Shown: one piece after another, positions 11,310 through 24,228 of the stretch
Layout of the letters: each line of letters begins with the position of its first letter
Position numbering within the stretch: position 1 is the first letter of the stretch
Assembly (NCBI GenBank): GCA_964036665.1
Contig: OZ038533.1
Span: 10,252,413-10,316,412, forward strand
From: Gordius sp. MW1
Lineage: Eukaryota; Nematomorpha; Gordioida; Gordea; Gordiidae
Length of the DNA: 64,000 nt
Reading direction: 5' to 3'
Position numbers and translations under genes: made by a program
The notes under the pieces: generated by a model
Told to the model about the DNA's origin: nothing
Seen by the model: the letters and a program-made list of their open reading frames with translations, nothing else
Database searches by the model: none

Positions 11310-11643
11310 GTGAGTGCTTAATTTTTCAAAAATGCACTATGCGATCATGATTTCAAAGTAATAGTTTTCTGATTCTGATTTGAGATCATAGAAACCACGT
11401 CTGAAAACGACAACTTTCATCGGATGAATACGGTTCAAAGAAAAATATGTGAAAAATTTTGAGGTAAAAATATTTATTTTTTTCAATTCTATGTGAAAGA
11501 GCATTAAAAAATATATAAAAGTAAGCCAATTTGAGAATCCTATTATCCGAGATTGACTTCTGAAAAGAGGTTTTAAGCTGCGAGAACTATCATTTTGACA
11601 AAAGACAACGTTTTATTGTTGGACTAGTTTGTTGTATCGCAAC
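11310..11643 (+). repeat. Satellite unit with 10-bp internal deletion (334 bp)
   Basis: Near 11379 the sequence reads GATTCTGATTTGAGATC, lacking ten bases (AAATTTTTAC) present in almost every other unit. The unit also lacks one base in its stem-loop arm (GTTGGACTAG). The identical ten-base loss is seen near 18559 in the 21-unit copy 2. It marks the region where the left end of one 21-unit copy was joined to the right end of the other. Confidence 0.88.
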
Positions 11644-14600
11644 GTGAGTGCTTAATTTTTCAAAAATGCACTATGCGGTCATGATTTCAAAGTAATAGTT
11701 TTCTGATTCTGATAAATTTTTACTTGAGATCATAGAAACCACGTCTGAAAACGACAACTTTCATCGGATGAATACGGTTCAAAGAAAAATATGTGAAAAA
11801 TTTTGAGGTAAAAATATTTATTTTTTTCAATTCTATGTGAAAGAGCATGAAAAAATATATAAAAGTAAGCCAATTTGAGAATCCTATTATCCGAGATTGA
11901 CTCTGAAAAGAGGTTTTAAGCTGCGAGAACTATCATTTTGACAAAAGACAACGTTTTATTGTTGCGACTAGTTTGTTGTATCGCAACGTGAGTGCTTAAT
12001 TTTTTAAAAATGCACTATGCGATCATGATTTCAAAGTAATAGTTTTCTGATTCTGATAAATTTTTACTTGAGATCATAGAAACCACGTCTGAAAACGACA
12101 ACTTTCATCGGATGAATACGGTTCAAAGAAAAATATGAGAAAAATTTTGAGGTAAAAATATTTATTTTTTTCAATTCTATGTGAAAGAGCATGAAAAAAT
12201 ATATAAAAGTAAGCCAATTTGAGAATCCTATTATCCCCGATTGACTTACGAAAAGAGGTTTTAAGCTGCGAGAACTATCATTTTGACAAAAGACAACGTT
12301 TTATTGTTGCGATTAGTTTGTTGTATCGCAACGTGAGTGCTTAATTTTTGAAAATTGCTCTATGCGATCATGATTTCAAAGTAATAGTTTTCAGATTCTG
12401 ATAAATTTTTACTTGGGATCATAGAAACCACGTCTGAAAACGACAACTTTCATCGGATGAATACGGTTTAAAGAAAAATATGTGAAAAATTTAGAGGTAA
12501 AAATATTTATTTTTGTCGATTCTATGTGAAAGAGCGTAAAAAAATATATAAAAGTAAGCCAATTTGAGAATCCTATTATCCTCGATTGACTTCCGAAAAG
12601 AGGTTTTAAGCTGCGAGAACTATCATTTTGACAAAAGACAACGTTTTATTGTTGCGACTAGTTTGTTGTATCGCAACGTGAGTGCTTAATTTTTCAAAAA
12701 TGCACAATGCGATCATTATTTCAAAGTAATAGTTTTCTGATTCTGATAAATTTCAACTTGAGATCATAGAAACCACGTGTGAAAACGACAACTTTCATCG
12801 CATGAATACGGTTCAAAGAAAAATATGTGAAAAATTTTGAGGTAAAAATATTTATTTTTTTCAATTCTATGTGAAAGAGTATGAAAAAATATATAAAAGT
12901 AAGCCAATTTGAGAATCCTATTATCCGAGATTGACTTCTGAAAAGAGGTTTTAAGCTGCGAGAACTATCATTTTGACAAAAGACAACGTTTTATTGTTGC
13001 GACTAGTTTGTTACATCGCAACGTGAGTGCTTAATTTTTCAAAAATGCAGTATGCGATCATAATTTCAAAGTAATAGTTTTCTGATTCTGATAAATTTTT
13101 ACTTGAGATCATAGAAACCACGTCTGAAAACGACAACTTTCATCGGATGAATACGGTTCAAAGAAAAATATGTGAAAAATTTTGAAGTAAAAATATTTAT
13201 TTTTTTCAATTCTATGTGAAAGAGCATGAAAAAATATATAAAAGTAAGCCAATTTGAGAATCCTATTATCCGAGATTGACTCTGAAAAGAGGTTTTAAGC
13301 TGCGAGAACTTTCATTTTGACAAAAGACAACGTTTTATTGTTGCGACTAGTTTGTTGTATCGCAACGTGAGTGCTTAATTTTTCAAAAATGCACTATGCG
13401 ATCATGATAGTAATAGTTTTCAGATTCTGATAAATTTTTACTTGAGATCATAGAAACCACGTCTGAAAACGACAACTTTCATCGGATGAATACGGTTCAA
13501 AGAAAAATATGTGAAAAATTTTGAGGTAAAAATATTTATTTTTTTCAATTCTATGTGAAAGAGCATGAAAAAATATATAAAAGTAAGCCAATTTGAGAAT
13601 CCTATTATCCTCGATTGACTTCCGAAAATAGGTTTTAAGCTGCGAGAACTCATTTTGACAAAAGACAACGTTTTATTGTTGCGATTAGTTTGTTGTTTGG
13701 CAACGTGAGTGCTTAATTTTTCAAAAATGCACTATCATGATTTCAAAGTAATAGTTTTCTGATTCTGATAAATTTTTACTTGAGATCATAGAAACCACGT
13801 GTGAAATTGACAACTTTCATCGCATGAATGCGGTTCAAAGAAAAATATGTGAAAAATTTTGAGGTAAAAATATTTATTTTTTTCAATTCTATGTGAAAGA
13901 GTATAAAAAAATATATAAAAGTAAGCCAATTTGAGAATCCTATTATCCGAGATTGACTTCTGAAAAGAGGTTTTAAGCTGCGAGAACTATCATTTTGACA
14001 AAAGACAACGTTTTATTGTTGCGACTAGTTTGTTGTATCGCAACGTGAGTGCTTAATTTTTCAAAAATGCACTATGCGATCATAATTTCAAAGTAATAGT
14101 TTTCTGATTCTGATAAATTTTTACTTGAGATCATAGAAACCACGTCTGAAAACGACAACTTTCATCGGATGAATACGGTTCAAAGACAAATATGTGAAAA
14201 ATTTTGAGGTAAAAATATTTATTTTTTTCAATTCTATGTGAAAGAGCATGAAAAAATATATAAAAGTAAGCCAATTTGAGAATCCTATTATCCGAGATTG
14301 ACTCTGAAAAGAGGTTTTAAGCTGCGAGAACTTTCATTTTGACAAAAGACAACGTTTTATTGTTGCGACTAGTTTGTTGTATCGCAACGTGAGTGCTTAA
14401 TTTTTCAAAAATGCACTATGCGATCATGATAGTAATAGTTTTCTGATTCTGATGAATTTTTACTTGAGATCATAGAAACCAAGTCTGAAAACGACAACTT
14501 TCATCGGATGAATACGGTTCATGGAAAAATATGTGAAAAATTTTGAGGTAAAAATATTTATTTTTTTCAATTCTATGTGAAAGAGCATGAAAAAATATAT

Positions 14601-17600
14601 AAAAGTAAGCCAATTTGAGAATCCTATTATCCTCGATTGACTTCCGAAAAGAGGTTTTAAGCTGCGAGAACTCATTTTGACAAAAGACAACGTTTTATTG
14701 TTGCGATTAGTTTGTTGTATCGCAACGTGAGTGCTTAATTTTTCAAAAATGCACTATCATGATTTCAAAGTAATAGTTTTCTGATTCTGATAAATTTTTA
14801 CTTTTTATCATCGAAACCACGTCTGAAAACGACAACTTTCATCGGATGCATACGGTTCAAAGAAAAATATGTGAAAAATTTTGAGGTAAAAATATTTATT
14901 TTTTTCAATTCTATGTGAAAGAGCATGAAAAAATATATAAAAGTAAGCCAATTTGAGAATCCTATTATCCGAGATTGACTTCTGAAAAGAGGTTTTAAGC
15001 TGCGAGAACTATCATTTTGACAAAAGACAACGTTTTATTGTTGCGACTAGTTTGTTGTATCGCAACGTGAGTGCTTAATTTAAATGCACTATGCGATCAT
15101 GATTTCAAAGTAATAGTTTTCTGATTCTGATAAATTTTTACTTGAGATCATAGAAACCACGTCTGAAAACGACAACTTTCATCGGATGAATACGGTTCAA
15201 AGAAAAATATGTGAAAAATTTTGAGGTAAAAATATTAATTTTTTTCGATTCTATGTGAAAGAGCATGAAAAAATATATAAAAGTAAGCCAATTTGAGAAT
15301 CCTATTATCCCCGATTGACTTACGAAAAGAGGTTTTAAGCTGCGAGAACTATCATTTTGACAAAAGACAACGTTTTATTGTTGCGATTAGTTTGTTGTAT
15401 CGCAACGTGAGTGCTTAATTTTTGAAAATTGCTCTATGCGATCAAGATTTCAAAGTAATAGTTTTCAGATTCTGATAAATTTTTACTTGGGATCATAGAA
15501 ACCACGTCTGAAAACGACAACTTTCATCGGATGAATACGGTTTAAAGAAAAATATGTGAAAAATTTAGAGGTAAAAATATTTATTTTTGTCGATTCTATG
15601 TGAAAGAGCGTAAAAAAATATATAAAAGTAAGCCAATTTGAGAATCCTATTATCCTCGATTGACTTCCGAAAAGAGGTTTTAAGCTGCGAGAACTATCAT
15701 TTTGACAAAAGACAACGTTTTATTGTTGCGACTAGTTTGTTGTATCGCAACGTGAGTGCTTAATTTTTCAAAAATGCACAATGCGATCATGATTTCAAAG
15801 TAATAGTTTTCTGATTCTGATAAATTTCAACTTGAGATCATAGAAACCACGTGTGAAAACGACAACTTTCATCGCATGAATACGGTTCAAAGAAAAATAT
15901 GTGAAAAATTTTGAGGTAAAAATATTTATTTTTTTCAATTCTATGTGAAAGAGTATGAAAAAATATATAAAAGTAAGCCAATTTGAGAATCCTATTATCC
16001 GAGATTGACTTCTGAAAAGAGGTTTTAAGCTGCGAGAACTATCATTTTGACAAAAGACAACGTTTTATTGTTGCGACTAGTTTGTTACATCGCAACGTGA
16101 GTGCTTAATTTTTCAAAAATGCAGTATGCGATCAAAATTTCAAAGTAATAGTTTTCTGATTCTGATAAATTTTTACTTGAGATCATAGAAACCACGTCTG
16201 AAAACGACAACTTTCATCGGATGAATACGGTTCAAAGAAAAATATGTGAAAAATTTTGAAGTAAAAATATTTATTTTTTTCAATTCTATGTGAAAGAGCA
16301 TGAAAAAATATATAAAAGTAAGCCAATTTGAGAATCCTATTATCCGAGATTGACTCTGAAAAGAGGTTTTAAGCTGCGAGAACTTTCATTTTGACAAAAG
16401 ACAACGTTTTATTGTTGCGATTAGTTTGTTGTATCGCAACGTGAGTGCTTAATTTTTCAAAAATGCACTATGCGATCATGATAGTAATAGTTTTCAGATT
16501 CTGATAAATTTTTACTTGAGATCATAGAAACCACGTCTGAAAACGACAACTTTCATCGGATGAATACGGTTCAAAGAAAAATATGTGAAAAATTTTGAGG
16601 TAAAAATATTTATTTTTTTCAATTCTATGTGAAAGAGCATGAAAAAATATATAAAAGTAAGCCAATTTGAGAATCCTATTATCCTCGATTGACTTCCGAA
16701 AATAGGTTTTAAGCTGCGAGAACTCATTTTGACAAAAGACAACGTTTTATTGTTGCGATTAGTTTGTTGTTTCGCAACGTGAGTGCTTAATTTTTCAAAA
16801 ATGCACTATCATGATTTCAAAGTAATAGTTTTCTGATTCTGATAAATTTTTACTTGAGATCATAGAAACCACGTCTGAAAACGACAACTTTCATCGGATG
16901 CATACGGTTGAAAGAAAAATATGTGAAAAATTTTGAGGTAAAAATATTTATTTTTTTCGATTCTATGTGAAAGAGCATGAAAAAATATATAAAAGTAAGC
17001 CAATTTGAGAATCCTATTATCTTCGATTGACTTCCGAAAAGAGGTTTTAAGCTGCGAGAACTATCATTTTGACAAAAGACAACGTTTTAATGTTGCGATT
17101 AGTTTGTTGTATCGCAACGTGAGTGCTTAATTTTTCAAAAATGCACTATGCGATCATGATTTCAAAGTAATAGTTTTCTGATTCTGATAAATTTTTACTT
17201 TTTATCATCGAAACCACGTCTGAAAACGACAACTTTCATCGGATGCATACGGTTCAAAGAAAAATATGTGAAAAAATTTGAGGTAAAAATATTTATTTTT
17301 TTTAATTCTATGTGAAAGAGCATGAAAAAATATATAAAAGTAAGCCAATTTGAGAATCCTATTATCCGAGATTGACTTCTGAAAAGAGGTTTTAAGCTGC
17401 GAGAACTATCATTTTGACAAAAGACAACGTTTTATTGTTGCGACTAGTTTGTTGTATCGCAACGTGAGTGCTTAATTTAAATGCACTATGCGATCATGAT
17501 TTCAAAGTAATAGTTTTCTGATTCTGATAAATTTTTACTTGAGATCATAGAAACCACGTCTGGAAACGACAACTTTCATCGGATGAATACGGTTCAAAGA

Positions 17601-18675
17601 AAAATATGTGAAAAATTTTGAGGTAAAAATATTTATTTTTTTCGATTCTATGTGAAAGAGCATGAAAAAATATATAAAAGTAAGCCAATTTGAGAATCCT
17701 ATTATCCTCGATTGACTTCCGAAAAGAGGTTTTAAGCTGCGAGAACTATCATTTTGACAAAAGACAACGTTTTATTGTTGCGATTAGTTTGTTGTATCGC
17801 AACGTGAGTGCTTAATTTTTCAAAAATGCACTATGCGATCATGATTTCAAAGTAATAGTTTTCTGATTCTAATAAATTTACTTTTTATCATCGAAACCAC
17901 GTCTGAAAACGACAACTTTCATCGGATGCATACGGTTGAAAGAAAAATATGTGAAAAATTTTGAGGTAAAAATATTTATTTTTTTCGATTCTATGTGAAA
18001 GAGCATGAAAAAATATATAAAAGTAAGCCAATTTGAGAATCCAATTATCCTCGATTGACTTCCGAAAAGAGGTTTTAAGCTGCGAGAACTATCATTTTGA
18101 CAAAAGACAACGTTTTATTGTTGCGATTAGTTTGTTGTATCGCAACGAGTGCTTAATTTATCAAAAATGCACTATGCGATCATGATTTCAAAGTAATAGT
18201 TTTCTGATTCTGATAAATTTTTACTTTTTATCATCGAAACCACGTCTGAAAACGACAACTTTCATCGGATGCATACGGTTCAAAGAAAAATATGTGAAAA
18301 ATTTTGAGGTAAAAATATTTATTTTTTTCAATTCTATGTGAAAGAGCATGAAAAAATATATAAAAGTAAGCCAATTTGAGAATCCTATTATCCGAGATTG
18401 ACTTCTGAAAAGAGGTTTTAAGCTGCGAGAACTATCATTTTGACAAAAGACAACGTTTTATTGTTGCGACTAGTTTGTTGTATCGCAACGTGAGTGCTTA
18501 ATTTTTCAAAAATGCACTATGCGATCATGATTTCAAAGTAATAGTTTTCTGATTCTGATTTGAGATCATAGAAACCACGTCTGAAAACGACAACTTTCAT
18601 CGGATGAATACGGTTCAAAGAAAAATATGTGAAAAATTTTGAGGTAAAAATATTTATTTTTTTCAATTCTATGTG
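11439..18675 (+). repeat. 21-unit segmental repeat, copy 2 (~7.2 kb)
   Basis: Markers are at 11644, 11988, 12333, 12678, 13023, 13367, 13705, 14045, 14389, 14727, 15067, 15407, 15752, 16097, 16441, 16779, 17119, 17464, 17804, 18147 and 18490. I noticed only a handful of differences from copy 1: C at 14187 (CAAAGACAAATATG), GATGAATTT near 14453, ACCAAGTCTG near 14482, TTTCGCAAC near 16773, and GCACTATGCG near 17488 where copy 1 has TATCCG near 10308. That is on the order of 99.9% identity. The match decays at 18676 (ATGTGG) and 18685, where the next unit has a different class pattern. Confidence 0.93.
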
Positions 18676-20367
18676 GAAGAGCATGAAAAAATATATAAAA
18701 GTAAGCCAATTTGAGAATTCTATTATCCTCGATTGACTTCCGAAAAGAGGTTTTAAGCTGCGAGAACTATCATTTTGACAAAAGACAACGTTTTATTGTT
18801 GCGATTAGTTTGTTGTATCGCAACGTGAGTGCTTAATTTTTCAAAAATGCACTATGCGATCATGATTTCAAAGTAATAGTTTTCTGATTCTGATAAATTT
18901 TTACTTGAGATCATAGAAACCACGTCTGAAAACGACAACTTTCATCGGATGAATACGGTTCAAAGAAAAATATGTGAAAAATTTTGAGGTAAAAATATTT
19001 ATTTTTTCAATTCTATGTGAAAGAGCATGAAAAAATATATAAAAGTAAGCCATTTTGAGAATCCTATTATCCTCGATTGACTTCCGAAAAGAGGTTTTAA
19101 GCTGCGAGAACTCATTTTGACAAAAGACAACGTTTTATTGTTGCGATTAGTTTGTTGTATCGCAACGTGAGTGCTTAATTTTTCAAAAATGCACTATGCG
19201 ATCATGATTTCAAAGTAATAGTTTTCTGATTCTGATAAATTTAATTTTTATCATCGAAACCACGTCTGAAAACGACAACTTTATCGTATGCATACGGTTG
19301 AAAGAAAAATATGTGAAAAATTTTGAGGTAAAAATATTTATTTTTTTCGATTCTATGTGAAAGAGCATGAAAAAATATATAAAAGTAAGCCAATTTGAGA
19401 ATCCTATTATCCTCGATTGACTTCCGAAAAGAGGTTTTAAGCTGCGAGAACTATCATTTTGACATAAGACAACGTTTTATTGTTGCGATAAGTTTGTTGT
19501 ATCGCAACGTGAGTGCTTAATTTTTCAAAAATGCACTATGCGATCATGATTTCAAAGTAATAGTTTTCTGATTCTGATAAATTTTTACTTTTTATCATCA
19601 AAACCACGTCTGAAAACGACAACTTTCATCGGATGCATACGGTTCAAAGAAAAATATGTGAAAAATTATGAGGTAAAAACATTTATATTTTTCAATTCTA
19701 TGTGAAAGAGCATGTAAAAATATATAATGTAAGCCAATTTGAGAATCCTATTATCCTCGATTCACTTCCGAAAAGAGGTTTTAAGCTGCGAGAACTATCA
19801 TTTTGACAAAAGACAACGTTTTATTGTTGCGATTAGTTTGTTGTATCGCAACGTGAGTGCTGTATTTTTGAAAATGGCTCTATGCGATCATGATTTCAAA
19901 GTAATAGTTTTCAGATTCTGATAAATTTTTCTTTAGATCATAGAAACCACGTCTGAAAACGACAACTTTCATCGGATGAATACGGTTTAAAGAAAAATAT
20001 GTGAAAAATTTTGAGGTAAAAATATTTATTTTTTTTGATTCTATGTGAAAGAGCGTAAAAAATATATAAAAGTAAGCCAATTTGAGAATCCTATTATCCT
20101 CGATTGACTTCCGAAAAGAGGTTTTAAGCAGCGAGAACTATCATTTTGACAAAAGACAACGTTTTATTGTTGCGACTAGTTTGTTGTATCGCAACGTGAG
20201 TGCTTAATTTTTCAAAAATGCACAATGCGATCATGATTTCAAAGTAATAGTTTTCTGATTCTGATAAATTTTTACTTGAGATCATAGAAACCACGTGTGA
20301 AAACGACAACTTTCATCGGATGAATACGGTTCAAAGAAAAATATGTGAAAAATTTTGAGGTAAAAAT
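18676..20367 (+). repeat. Satellite units at the left edge of the 4-unit and 10-unit repeats
   Basis: Markers are at 18825, 19167, 19509, 19853 and 20196. The units mix the TTGAGATCATAG and TTTTTATCATCG classes. The unit ending near 19853 is unusual: AGGTAAAAACATTTATATTTTT near 19672, a shortened TATA segment (ATATATAATG near 19722) and GTGCTGTATTTTTG near 19857. A rare TTTTTCTTTAGATCATAG form follows near 19927. About 19530-20500 recurs with a few differences at about 22948-23918 (10 units, offset 3418 bp), which shows that the 4-unit duplication lies inside a larger 10-unit one. Confidence 0.82.
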
Positions 20368-23214
20368 ATTTATTTTTTTCAATTCTATGTGAAAGAGCAT
20401 GAAAAAATATATAAAAGTAAGCCAATTTGAGAATCCTATTATCCTCGATTGACTTCCGAAAAGAGGTTTTAAGCTGCGAGAACTCATTTTGACAAAAGAC
20501 AACGTTTTATTGTTGCGATTAGTTTGTTGTATCGCAACGTGAGTGCTTAATTTTTCAAAAATGCACTATGCGATCATGATTTCAAAGTAATAGTTTTCTG
20601 ATTCTGATAAATTTACTTTTTATCATCGAAACCACGTCTAAAAACGACAACTTTCATCGGATGCATACGGTTGAAAGAAAAATATGTGAAAAATTTTGAG
20701 GTAAAAATATTTATTTTTTTCGATTCTATGTGAAAGAGCATGAAAAAATATATAAAAGTAAATTTGAGAATCCTATTATCCTCGATTGGCTTCCGAAAAG
20801 AGGTTTTAAGCTGCGAGAACTATCATTTTGTGAAGACAACGTTTTATTGTTGCGATTAGTTTGTTGTATCGCAACGTGAGTGCTTAATTTTTCAAAAATG
20901 CACTATGCGATCATGATTTCAAAGTAATAGTTTTCTGATTCTGATAAATTTTTACTTTTTATCATCGAAACCACGTCTGAAAACGACAACTTTCATCGGA
21001 TGCATACGGTTCAAAGAAAAATATGTGAAAAATTTTGAGGTAAAAATATTTATTTTTTTCAATTCTATGTGAAAGAGCATGAAAAAATATATAAAAGTAA
21101 GCCATTTTGAGAATCCTATTATCCTCGATTGACTTCCGAAAAGAGGTTTTAAGCTGCGAGAACTCATTTTGACAAAAGACAACGTTTTATTGTTGCGATT
21201 AGTTTGTTGTATCGCAACGTGAGTGCTTAATTTTTCAAAAATGCACTATGCGATCATGATTTCAAAGTAATAGTTTTCTGATTCTGATAAATTTACTTTT
21301 TATCATCGAAACCACGTCTGAAAACGACAACTTTATCGTATGCATACGGTTGAAAGAAAAATATGTGAAAAATTTTGAGGTATAACTATTTATTTTTTTC
21401 GATTCTATGTGAAAGAGCATGAAAAAATATATAAAAGTAAGCCAATTTGAGAATCCTATTATCCTCGATTGACTTCCGAAAAGAGGTTTTAAGCTGCGAG
21501 AACTATCATTTTGACATAAGACAAGGTTTTATTGTTGCGATAAGTTTGTTGTATCGCAACGTGAGTGCTTAATTTTTCAAAAATGCACTATGCGATCATG
21601 ATTTCAAAGTAATAGTTTTCTGATTCTGATAAATTTTTACTTTTTATCATCGAAACCACGTCTGAAAACGACAACTTTCATCGGATGCATACGGTTCAAA
21701 GAAAAATATGTGAAAAATTATGAGGTAAAAACATTTATTTTTTTCAATTCTATGTGAAAGAGCATGAAAAAATATATAAAAGTAAGCCAATTTGAGAATC
21801 CTATTATCCTCGATTGACTTCCGAAAAGAGGTTTTAAGCTGCGAGAACTCATTTTGACAAAAGACAACGTTTTATTGTTGCGATTAGTTTGTTGTATCGC
21901 AACGTGAGTGCTTAATTTTTCAAAAATGCACTATGCGATCATGATTTCAAAGTAATAGTTTTCTGATTCTGATAAATTTACTTTTTATCATCGAAACCAC
22001 GTCTAAAAACGACAACTTTCATCGGATGCATACGGTTGAAAGAAAAATATGTGAAAAATTTTGAGGTAAAAATATTTATTTTTTTCGATTCTATGTGAAA
22101 GAGCATGAAAAAATATATAAAAGTAAATTTGAGAATCCTATTATCCTCGATTGGCTTCCGAAAAGAGGTTTTAAGCTGCGAGAACTATCATTTTGTGAAG
22201 ACAACGTTTTATTGTTGCGATTAGTTTGTTGTATCGCAACGTGAGTGCTTAATTTTTCAAAAATGCACTATGCGATCATGATTTCAAAGTAATAGTTTTC
22301 TGATTCTGATAAATTTTTACTTTTTATCATCGAAACCACATCTGAAAACGACAACTTTCATCGGATGCATACGGTTCAAAGAAAAATATGTGAAAAATTT
22401 TGAGGTAAAAATATTTATTTTTTTCAATTCTATGTGAAAGAGCATGAAAAAATATATAAAAGTAAGCCATTTTGAGAATCCTATTATCCTCGATTGACTT
22501 CCGAAAAGAGGTTTTAAGCTGCGAGAACTCATTTTGACAAAAGACAACGTTTTATTGTTGCGATTAGTTTGTTGTATCGCAACGTGAGTGCTTAATTTTT
22601 CAAAAATGCACTATGCGATCATGATTTCAAAGTAATAGTTTTCTGATTCTGATAAATTTACTTTTTATCATCGAAACCACGTCTGAAAACGACAACTTTA
22701 TCGTATGCATACGGTTGAAAGAAAAATATGTGAAAAATTTTGAGGTATAACTATTTATTTTTTTCGATTCTATGTGAAAGAGCATGAAAAAATATATAAA
22801 AGTAAGCCAATTTGAGAATCCTATTATCCTCGATTGACTTCCGAAAAGAGGTTTTAAGCTGCGAGAACTATCATTTTGACATAAGACAAGGTTTTATTGT
22901 TGCGATAAGTTTGTTGTATCGCAACGTGAGTGCTTAATTTTTCAAAAATGCACTATGCGATCATGATTTCAAAGTAATAGTTTTCTGATTCTGATAAATT
23001 TTTACTTTTTATCATCGAAACCACGTCTGAAAACGACAACTTTCATCGGATGCATACGGTTCAAAGAAAAATATGTGAAAAATTATGAGGTAAAAACATT
23101 TATTTTTTTCAATTCTATGTGAAAGAGCATGAAAAAATATATAAAAGTAAGCCAATTTGAGAATCCTATTATCCTCGATTGACTTCCGAAAAGAGGTTTT
23201 AAGCTGCGAGAACT
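20368..23214 (+). repeat. 4-unit higher-order repeat, two copies (1365 bp period)
   Basis: Markers are at 20539, 20876, 21219, 21561, 21904, 22241, 22584 and 22926; spacings 343, 337, 343, 342 repeat exactly. Rare features occur in both copies 1365 bp apart: GTAAATTTGAGAATCC lacking the AGCC segment (20757 and 22122), ATTTTGTGAAGAC (20826 and 22191), GTAAGCCATTTTGAG (21099 and 22464), and GAGGTATAACTATTT (21378 and 22743). One private difference is ACCACATCTG near 22336 against ACCACGTCTG. The match ends near 23214, where GAACTATCATT replaces GAACTCATT. Confidence 0.9.
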
Positions 23215-24228
23215 ATCATTTTGACAAAAGACAACGTTTTATTGTTGCGATTAGTTTGTTGTATCGCAACGTGAGTGCTGAATTTTTGAAAATGGCTCTA
23301 TGCGATCATGATTTCAAAGTAATAGTTTTCAGATTCTGATAAATTTTTCTTTAGATCATAGAAACCACGTCTGAAAACGACAACTTTCATCGGATGAATA
23401 CGGTTTAAAGAAAAATATGTGAAAAATTTTGAGGTAAAAATATTTATTTTTTTTGATTCTATGTGAAAGAGCGTAAAAAAATATATAAAAGTAAGCCAAT
23501 TTGAGAATCCTATTATCCTCGATTGACTTCCGAAAAGAGGTTTTAAGCTGCGAGAACTATCATTTTGACAAAAGACAACGTTTTATTGTTGCGACTAGTT
23601 TGTTGTATCGCAACGTGAGTGCTTAATTTTTCAAAAATGCACAATGCGATCATGATTTCAAAGTAATAGTTTTCTGATTCTGATAAATTTTTACTTGAGA
23701 TCATAGAAACCACGTGTGAAAACGACAACTTTCATCGGATGAATACGGTTCAAAGAAAAATATGTGAAAAATTTTGAGGTAAAAATATTTATTTTTTTCA
23801 ATTCTATGTGAAAGAGCATGAAAAAATATATAAAAGTAAGCCAATTTGAGAATCCTATTATCCTCGATTGACTTCCGAAAAGAAGTTTTAAGCTGCGAGA
23901 ACTCATTTTGACAAAAGACAACGTTTTATTGTTGCGATTAGTTTGTTGTATCGCAACGTGAGTGCTTAATTTTTCAAAAATGCACTATGCGATCATGATT
24001 TCAAAGCAATAGTTTTCTGATTCTGATAAATTTACTTTTTATCATCGAAACCACGTCTGAAAACGACAACTTTCATCGGATGCATACGGTTGAAAGAAAA
24101 ATATGTGAAAAATTTTGAGGTAAAAATATTTATTTTTTTCGATTCTATGTGAAAGAGCATGAAAAAATATATAAAAGTAAGCCTATTTGAGAATCCTATT
24201 ATCCTCGATTGACTTCCGAAAAGAGGTT
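23215..24228 (+). repeat. Satellite units with 2-unit duplication (686 bp)
   Basis: Markers are at 23271, 23615, 23958 and the next at 24301. About 23480-24160 is repeated at 24166-24850 with an offset of 686 bp. The pair consists of a CACAATGCG unit carrying CCACGTGTG and a following unit with TTTTTATCATCG and TTGAAAG. Both copies carry the variant GAAAAGAAGTTTTAAGC (near 23879 and 24565). This two-unit module is re-used several times further right. Confidence 0.82.

Larger units (their letters stand above)
4259..11438 (+). repeat. 21-unit segmental repeat, copy 1 (7180 bp)
   Basis: At an offset of 7180 bp, 4259 to about 11495 matches 11439 to about 18675. Markers in copy 1 are at 4464, 4808, 5153, 5498, 5843, 6187, 6525, 6865, 7209, 7547, 7887, 8227, 8572, 8917, 9261, 9599, 9939, 10284, 10624, 10967 and 11310. 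Shared rare features include a GTGAAATTGAC variant near 6630, a five-base loss near 6228, CAACGAGT near 10964, and a unit lacking ten bases at 11310-11644. The left end lies at the TTCATAG/TTCAAAG difference (4258 against 11438). This block overlaps the 9-unit repeat to its left, so the 9-unit duplication and the 21-unit duplication are separate nested events. Confidence 0.93.

Noticed and set aside
19739-19921. 60-codon plus-strand frames (also 23157-23339)
   Set aside because: They begin at a TTG in GCCAATTTGAGAATCC and exist only because of the rare GTGCTG variant that removes a stop. They are copies of each other through the 3418-bp duplication.
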